From Actinomycetes bacterium (lineage in GTDB: Bacteria; Actinomycetota; Acidimicrobiia; Acidimicrobiales; Bog-793): DNA of 5,727 nucleotides. The notes beneath the pieces were generated by a model. That model saw only the letters and a list, made by a program, of their open reading frames with translations. It was not told the origin of the DNA and searched no databases. Below, one piece after another: positions 1 through 3,959 of this stretch. Position 1 is the first letter of the stretch; the number at the start of each line of letters is the position of its first letter. A program made the translations under genes and the position numbers. Where the stretch lies: NCBI GenBank assembly GCA_021823365.1, contig JAKAOD010000226.1, positions 1-5,727 on the forward strand, given 5' to 3'.

Positions 1-1
1 C

Positions 2-388
2 CTCGAGGTCTTCCCCGACCTCAGGCGGAAGATGCGACGGTTCGTGGGCTCGATGAGCGGCGGCGAGCGCAAGATGGCGGCGTTCGGCCGCGCCCTGATG
101 CTGGCGCCGACCGTCATGATCCTCGACGAGCCCACGGCCGGGCTCTCGCCAGCGCTCACCCACGTGGTGCTCGCCGAGCAGGCGCGCGTCCTCGCCGACC
201 GGGGGAAGGCGGTCCTGATCGTGGAGCAGAAGGCGAAGGCGGCGCTCGAGCTGGCCGACTGGGCCTACGTCATGGTCCAAGGTCGGGTGGCGTTGTCGGC
301 GTCCGGGCGCGAGGTGCTCGCCAATCCCGAGATGGCCGAGATCTTCCTCGGTGGAGGGTCGGCCGACCCCCACGCGGCAACCCGGTGA
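2..388 (+). CDS. ABC transporter ATP-binding protein, LivF-like (5' partial)
   Basis: This is the C-terminal 128 residues of an ABC ATPase; the reading frame is open to the left edge, so the Walker A part lies outside the window. Visible elements in order are a FPDLRRKM stretch matching the 'FP.L..R' lead-in of LivF proteins, the ABC signature MSGGERKMAAFGRALM, Walker B with the catalytic Glu (VMILDEP), a D-loop region (AGLSP), and the switch region VLIVEQ followed by ALELADWAYVMVQGRV and a terminal ANPEMAEIFLGG. Gln in the place of the usual H-loop His and the 'LANPE...LGG' ending are typical of LivF, the cytoplasmic ATPase of branched-chain amino-acid (and urea or amide) importers. LivF is usually about 235 residues, so roughly 100 residues are missing. 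The substrate cannot be told from this part. The partner permease and LivG genes would be expected to the left. Confidence 0.9.
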   Translation, partial: LEVFPDLRRKMRRFVGSMSGGERKMAAFGRALMLAPTVMILDEPTAGLSPALTHVVLAEQARVLADRGKAVLIVEQKAKAALELADWAYVMVQGRVALSASGREVLANPEMAEIFLGGGSADPHAATR

Positions 389-398
389 CGCCCAGGCG

Positions 399-413
399 GG
401 ACCGGTGCGGTCC
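399..413. terminator. Possible bidirectional terminator hairpin between convergent genes
   Basis: The 37-base gap between the stop of the transporter gene and the stop of the minus-strand hydrolase gene contains GGACCG (399-404), a GTG loop and CGGTCC (408-413), a 6-bp perfect stem. A second CGGTCC at 417-422 could pair with the same left arm. There is no T-tract on either side, so this is only a candidate, favoured by its position between two converging stops. Confidence 0.3.
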
Positions 414-425
414 ATACGGTCCGGC

Positions 426-1556
426 TCAGGGCTGCCCCGCACCTGCGAATGTTGTGCCGAACCGGACCGGGTCGATCCGCACGACTGTCCCGGGGAGCGT
501 CGCCTCGATCATCATGCCGCCGCCGACGTACATCGCGACGTGGGTGCTGCCGCCCGGTCCGTAGAAGAGAAGGTCGCCGGGCTGGAGATCGGAGATCGGC
601 AGCGGCACGCTGTCGGCCATCTGCGCGCCCGAGTAGTGCGGGAGGGACACGCCCGCCTGGGCCCACGCCCACGCCGTGAGCCCCGAGCAGTCGAAGCCCG
701 CGCCGGGGCTCTCGGCGCCCCAGACGTACGGCACCCCGAGCTGGGTCTCGGCCGCCCGAACGGCGATGGCGCCGGCGTTGCTGGCTGCAGGAGCAGGGGC
801 GGGCGCGGCCACCGGCGCGGCCGTGATCGCCGGCGCGGCGGTCGCCTCCGTGATCGTCGCCTCTTTGGCCGCCTGGATCGTCGCCAGCGCAGCGGCTCTC
901 TGCGCTGCCGCCGCGGCTGCACGCTGCGCTGAGATGAGGGACGCGATCGTCCCGTTCACCTGGGCGAGAGCGCTCTGCTGCTGTGTCTCGAGCGTCTGGG
1001 CCTGCCCGTACGCCGCACGCGCTGTCGCGACGGCACGAGCCGCGCTCATGTCCTCGTGCTTCAGGGTCTGGCGCTGGGCGTCCAGCAGCGCCACGGCAGT
1101 GTGGAGGTCCGCCATCGACGTGTGCAGGTCGCCGGTCACGACCTGGCTGTAGACCGAGGAGTCCATCGCCGCTGTCTGGCTGGTGGAGAAGAGCGCGTCT
1201 GCGGCGGCGGAGGTGTCGCCTGAGACGTACGCCTCGATCGCCGCCTTCTGGAGCACCACCTTGTCCCTAGCGATCGTGGCGAGCGTCCGGTCGATCTCCG
1301 CCTGCGTCGCGCCGATCCGCGCGTCGATCGCCGCCTTCGCTTCCAGAGCAGCTTGGTAGCGCTGGTCGAGCCCGTCGATCTGCCGGCCCGTCTGCTGGAT
1401 CTCGGCCTCGATCTGCGCTGCCTTCGCCTGCTCGCTCGACACGGGGCTTGTCGCCCCGGCGGTCGCCCCCGCCGTCGCGGTCGACGTGGCGGCAAGGAGC
1501 CCCGCGACGAAGACCAGACGGAGGAGTTGGTGCGGCTTCGGGCGGCGCCCCGGCAC
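426..1556 (-). CDS. Secreted coiled-coil NlpC/P60 peptidoglycan endopeptidase
   Basis: A 376-residue exported cell-wall hydrolase, likely a D,L-endopeptidase cutting peptide stems of peptidoglycan. A signal peptide is visible: basic GRRPKPHQLLR, hydrophobic LVFVAGLLAA, then an AGA cleavage site near residue 31. Residues about 40-230 are Ala/Gln/Glu-rich coiled coil with a central AYVSGDTSAAADALFS segment, the layout of the PcsB/CwlO/RipC N-terminal domain that FtsEX activates in other bacteria. An Ala/Pro linker (about 234-261) leads to the NlpC/P60 domain (262-376). This has Cys290 in GFDCSGLTAWAWAQAG, His339 in THVAMYVGG and Glu351 twelve residues later, the Cys-His-Glu spacing recalled for RipA. 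The GTG at 1556 is chosen over the longer frame from 1640 because it places the basic n-region at the N-terminus, has a G-run seven bases upstream, and codons 1-24 of the longer form have only about 58% G/C at third positions. FtsEX dependence is inference. Confidence 0.9.
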   Translation of the reverse strand: MPGRRPKPHQLLRLVFVAGLLAATSTATAGATAGATSPVSSEQAKAAQIEAEIQQTGRQIDGLDQRYQAALEAKAAIDARIGATQAEIDRTLATIARDKVVLQKAAIEAYVSGDTSAAADALFSTSQTAAMDSSVYSQVVTGDLHTSMADLHTAVALLDAQRQTLKHEDMSAARAVATARAAYGQAQTLETQQQSALAQVNGTIASLISAQRAAAAAAQRAAALATIQAAKEATITEATAAPAITAAPVAAPAPAPAASNAGAIAVRAAETQLGVPYVWGAESPGAGFDCSGLTAWAWAQAGVSLPHYSGAQMADSVPLPISDLQPGDLLFYGPGGSTHVAMYVGGGMMIEATLPGTVVRIDPVRFGTTFAGAGQP

Positions 1557-1563
1557 GCGCGAA

Positions 1564-1571
1564 CCCCCCCC
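1564..1571 (-). promoter_or_regulatory. G-run serving as likely ribosome binding site of the hydrolase
   Basis: Eight consecutive G on the minus strand, seven bases before the GTG at 1556. It is not a canonical GGAGG but is the only purine block at suitable spacing. Neither the GTG at 1583 nor the ATG at 1640 has a comparable block. It supports the shorter start. A homopolymer of this length is also a possible slippage site. Confidence 0.45.
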
Positions 1572-1578
1572 AAGGTCA

Positions 1579-1601
1579 GTCACAATGCCAGAGATTGTTA
1601 C
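1579..1601. promoter_or_regulatory. Inverted repeat GTCACAAT-N7-ATTGTTAC, possible operator
   Basis: On the + strand the arms are 1579-1586 and 1594-1601 around a 7-base spacer, with 7 of 8 positions complementary. The element ends 22 bases upstream of the preferred GTG start, where a regulator would cover the start of transcription or the translation start region. The half-sites resemble the GTAACA/GTCACA hexamers bound by the actinobacterial cell-wall regulator MtrA, but MtrA sites are normally direct repeats, so that assignment is speculative. Confidence 0.4.
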
Positions 1602-1651
1602 CCAAACGGTCGCGCGGGGCAACTCAATTTGCAGTGACATTTTTCACAAGG

Positions 1652-1681
1652 CCGACGTTCTGCTCTCGTGCGGAACGTTGG
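1652..1681. promoter_or_regulatory. Inverted repeat, 9-base arms with 12-base loop
   Basis: Arms 1652-1660 (CCGACGTTC) and 1673-1681 (GAACGTTGG) pair at 8 of 9 positions around a 12-base loop. In minus-strand RNA this would be a stem-loop in the leader of the hydrolase transcript, about 95 bases before its start codon. It could be a leader structure or a protein-binding site. There is no T-tract that would make it a standard terminator. Confidence 0.4.
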
Positions 1682-1700
1682 ACAAGGTCGCACCTGAGGT

Positions 1701-1723
1701 AGGAAATGCTTGCCGTATTTCCT
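1701..1723. promoter_or_regulatory. Perfect 7-bp inverted repeat AGGAAAT-N9-ATTTCCT
   Basis: Arms 1701-1707 and 1717-1723 are perfectly complementary around a 9-base spacer. Equivalent positions are 16 bases apart, compatible with a dimeric repressor or with a short RNA stem. Its right arm overlaps the first copy of the direct repeat at 1711-1740, so the two may be parts of one control element. Confidence 0.4.
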
Positions 1724-1740
1724 GGTCAGTTGCCCTATTT
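1711..1740. repeat. Phased direct repeat TGCC(G/C)TATTT, 20-bp period
   Basis: TGCCGTATTT at 1711-1720 and TGCCCTATTT at 1731-1740 differ at one base and start exactly 20 bp apart, about two helical turns, so both lie on the same DNA face. On the minus strand they read AAATAGGGCA and AAATACGGCA in the direction of the hydrolase gene. This is the geometry of paired activator or response-regulator boxes. The regulator is unknown. Confidence 0.4.
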
Positions 1741-1778
1741 AGGTTACAGAATCATCAACGACCATTACGATTCCCGCG

Positions 1779-1788
1779 CACTGCAGTG
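1779..1788. repeat. 10-bp perfect palindrome CACTGCAGTG
   Basis: A perfect palindrome in the AT-richer block, about 220 bases upstream of the hydrolase start. It may be an operator half of the regulatory region or chance. No second copy was seen in the window. Confidence 0.25.
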
Positions 1789-1950
1789 AAGATTTCATAC
1801 TGGAATTCTGGCAATGGCAGTCTCGCTCGGGCATCGACCGGTTTGCTCTCGGGCCTCGGCGGAGGCTGCGGTCACGCCTTCGACGTGGAGGTCTGCCCGC
1901 CGTCACGCAGGTGGCGCTGGCCTGGGGCCGGTTGGCCGCCGCGGTGGTCC

Positions 1951-1970
1951 GCCGAGGCGGAACCCTCGGC
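1951..1970 (-). terminator. Possible terminator hairpin after the 652-residue gene
   Basis: GCCGAGG (1951-1957) and CCTCGGC (1964-1970) form a perfect 7-bp stem with a 6-base loop, beginning 18 bases past the TGA of the minus-strand gene. No T-run follows in the direction of transcription, so it would be a T-less terminator or a 3'-end stabilising stem. Its place right after the stop is the main support. Confidence 0.4.
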
Positions 1971-1988
1971 GCCGCCAGCCGCCCGGGC

Positions 1989-3947
1989 TCACCACAGGTG
2001 CTCGGCGGCTGCACCGAGCACGCTGGCGAGGACGTCGCACGCGTCGCGGACCTCTGCGGCGGGGACGCCGTGACGCCGTGCGGCCCAGTCGGCGCCGCCT
2101 CGCAGATCGGAGTGCCGGCGGGCCGTCGCGACGACCGCGGCGGCGAGCGCATTCGGCCGGACTGGGCCCAGGCGGCGCTGGCCCTGCACCCGCCAGTACA
2201 GCGCGAGGCTGCGGACGACGAGGGGCAGGCCGTCACCGATCGCGTGCTGCCAGACGAGCGTCTCGACCGGGCCGAGGTCCCGAGGGCGCGGCGTCTCTGG
2301 CCCGGGGACGCCTCCGAGCAGGTTCCGGCTGCGGTGCACCGTGGGAAGGGACCGCCCTCCCGCCGGCGGCCCGGGGGGGAGGACCTCGATCACCGACGGG
2401 TCCCTGCCGACGAGGCGCCAGCGCAACACGAACCGTGCGAGGCCATCGCTCGTGTGGACCGTCCCGGCCGTCGAGAGCACGTCTGTGCCGTCCTCGCCGC
2501 CCCCGAGGAGGAAGGCGTGCATGCCCCTGAGAAAGGCGTCGGGCGCGAGGCCCACCGCGAGCAGGGGCCCCGCTGGGCCGTAGCAGCGGTACAGCGCGTC
2601 GAGCGGGGAACGCGGCGTGACCGAGCCGTAGCGCTCCAAGCTGCCCACCGCTCCCCAGAAGCCCCTGGCGACGTCGCGCCAGACCTTTTCGATCCGCTTG
2701 TCGCGCTGCGTGCGCCCCGGCGACCGGTCGGCATCGGCGTGCGGGCGGTCGGCATCGGCGTGCGGGCGGTCGGCATCGGCGTGCGGTCGGTCGGCTCGTC
2801 CCTTCGGGATGCCGGGCCCGCGGTTGCGCTCAGGGGAGGCCGCGTCCGCGGTGCCCGCCTGGCGCGCCGTCGCCGGGCGGGCGGGGGGCAAGGCGACGAT
2901 CCTCGACAGGCACGCCCGGCAGCCCAGCCGGTCCCGGCCCGCGACGAGCGGCTCGTCGGCGCCGCAGTGCGGGCACCGGCATCCGAGGAAGCAGGAGAAG
3001 GGGAGCAGCCAGTCCAGGCGGAGGCCGAAGGTTCGCGCGCCCCGTCGGATCGTCGCGGGGACGTGGAGCGCGGGGACGTCGACGAGGTGGAGGCGGAAGG
3101 GGAGCACCTCGCGGCTGCCGGCGAACTTCCCTTCGGTCTCCTCTCTGCGTCTCGCCCATTCGGCCCGCGTCGCTTCTTCCTGCGCGTCGTAGAGCCGAGC
3201 GCGGTCGATCGCGGTACCTTCGCGCCGGGCGCCGATCGACGCGAGCGTCGCCTCGTAGTAGGCGTCGACCCGCTCTCGTTCCCGCTCGAGCGCCGATCTG
3301 GCGTCGCGCACGAGCGCGGCCTGCCGCTCTGCGGCGCGGGCATCGAGCGACGCGTGTGCCGACTCGACGGCCCGCCGCAGGTCGGGCTGGGCGTGGACGT
3401 ACCCCGACCCCCGGCCGGGTTGGCACACGAGCCCGGCGAGCGCCGCCGTCACCCGCGGCGGCAGCGTGGTCCCGTCGCGCGCGTCCACGAAGACCTCGGC
3501 ACGCTCCTCGTAGCGCTCCTCCACCGAGACGCTGACCTCCAACAGCGCGACCGCATGGAGGACGGGGACCCAGCACGAGGTGGGCTGGCCTTCGACGTCG
3601 ATGCGGCCGTGGTCGACGTCGAACTGCTCGCGCGCCGCCTCCTGGAGCCGGTCGCGTGTCGGCGGGGGAGCAGCGGGCCGGTCGAGCCGGCACCAGCCGG
3701 CGTCGCCGCGCCGAAGCACCATCTCCGCCGCGTCCGAGACGACCGGCTGGCCAGGGACGGCGAGAAGGCTCCCCTCCTCGGCGGCCACCTCGGGATCGTC
3801 GGTGACGGTGAGCTCCTCGGGGAGGCCCAGGTGATCGCGGAGACCGTCGTCCACGAGCAAAAGGACGCTCTCACCGCGGTCTTCTGCGGCTCCTCCCTCG
3901 CGCTCGACCAGCTCGACGAGGAACCGCAGCGCCGGGTCGGTGTTCAC
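1989..3947 (-). CDS. Unrecognised 652-residue coiled-coil / Cys-knuckle protein paired with SNF2 helicase
   Basis: I do not recognise the family. Residues 1-180 are a mixed, hydrophobic-patterned domain beginning DPALRFLVELV. Residues about 187-275 are highly charged and helical (many Arg, Glu, Ala), very likely coiled coil. After a beta-like segment comes a Cys cluster: Cys319, Cys323, Cys325, Cys328, then Cys343 and Cys346. CPHC-x14-CRAC fits a zinc ribbon. A disordered linker (about 353-418) contains three RPHADAD units. The C-terminal part (about 418-652) is compact with several Trp and ends in DWAARRHGVPAAEVRDACDV (620-639), which has helix-turn-helix spacing. There is no signal peptide or membrane span, so it is cytoplasmic. 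It starts with GTG overlapping the helicase stop and has GGAG eight bases upstream, so it is probably a working partner of that helicase, perhaps its DNA- or protein-targeting subunit. That role is inference. The gene itself is certain from length, codon use and coupling. Confidence 0.85.
   Translation of the reverse strand: MNTDPALRFLVELVEREGGAAEDRGESVLLLVDDGLRDHLGLPEELTVTDDPEVAAEEGSLLAVPGQPVVSDAAEMVLRRGDAGWCRLDRPAAPPPTRDRLQEAAREQFDVDHGRIDVEGQPTSCWVPVLHAVALLEVSVSVEERYEERAEVFVDARDGTTLPPRVTAALAGLVCQPGRGSGYVHAQPDLRRAVESAHASLDARAAERQAALVRDARSALERERERVDAYYEATLASIGARREGTAIDRARLYDAQEEATRAEWARRREETEGKFAGSREVLPFRLHLVDVPALHVPATIRRGARTFGLRLDWLLPFSCFLGCRCPHCGADEPLVAGRDRLGCRACLSRIVALPPARPATARQAGTADAASPERNRGPGIPKGRADRPHADADRPHADADRPHADADRSPGRTQRDKRIEKVWRDVARGFWGAVGSLERYGSVTPRSPLDALYRCYGPAGPLLAVGLAPDAFLRGMHAFLLGGGEDGTDVLSTAGTVHTSDGLARFVLRWRLVGRDPSVIEVLPPGPPAGGRSLPTVHRSRNLLGGVPGPETPRPRDLGPVETLVWQHAIGDGLPLVVRSLALYWRVQGQRRLGPVRPNALAAAVVATARRHSDLRGGADWAARRHGVPAAEVRDACDVLASVLGAAAEHLW
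2727..2795 (-). repeat. 21-bp in-frame tandem repeat (three units plus part)
   Basis: Units at 2727-2747, 2748-2768 and 2769-2789 are identical except for one base (2787), followed by the first six bases of a fourth. The period is a multiple of three and each unit encodes RPHADAD (residues 387-407 of the host protein). Near-identity at DNA level, including synonymous positions, points to recent expansion by slippage. The site is a linker between the Cys cluster and the C-terminal domain. Confidence 0.9.
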
Positions 3948-3959
3948 GCCCTGTGCTCC
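3944..3959 (-). promoter_or_regulatory. GTGA stop-start overlap with Shine-Dalgarno
   Basis: On the minus strand GTG (3947-3945) and TGA (3946-3944) overlap as GTGA. GGAG at 3956-3959, inside the end of the helicase gene, lies eight bases before the GTG. This fixes the start of the 652-residue protein and indicates translational coupling and roughly matched production of the two proteins. Confidence 0.8.

Larger units (their letters stand above)
1557..1988. other. Gene-free region between the 652-residue gene and the hydrolase gene
   Basis: No convincing coding sequence lies here on either strand. The part next to the 652-residue gene (about 1840-1988) is as GC-rich as the genes. From about 1571 to 1820 GC falls to roughly 50% by hand count (89 of 180 for 1641-1820), the lowest in the window. 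That block contains all the inverted and direct repeats listed separately. It most likely holds the promoter and 5' leader of the hydrolase gene. No clean -35/-10 pair was found. Confidence 0.7.

Noticed and set aside
1595..1627. Promoter TTGAGT / TAACAA on the minus strand for the hydrolase
   Set aside because: The hexamers are 21 bases apart, too far for a standard sigma-70-type promoter, and the -10 match is weak.
1571..1820. ydaO/yuaA c-di-AMP riboswitch upstream of the NlpC/P60 gene
   Set aside because: Although common before actinobacterial cell-wall hydrolases, the conserved blocks I know for this class (such as GGGGUGAAUC-like and AGCUAACCUCG-like segments) are not present on the minus strand.
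2727..2795. CRISPR-like array
   Set aside because: The units abut with no unique spacers, have a period of 21 and stay in frame inside a gene, so this is a coding tandem repeat. The same holds for the 15-bp repeat at 5296-5400.
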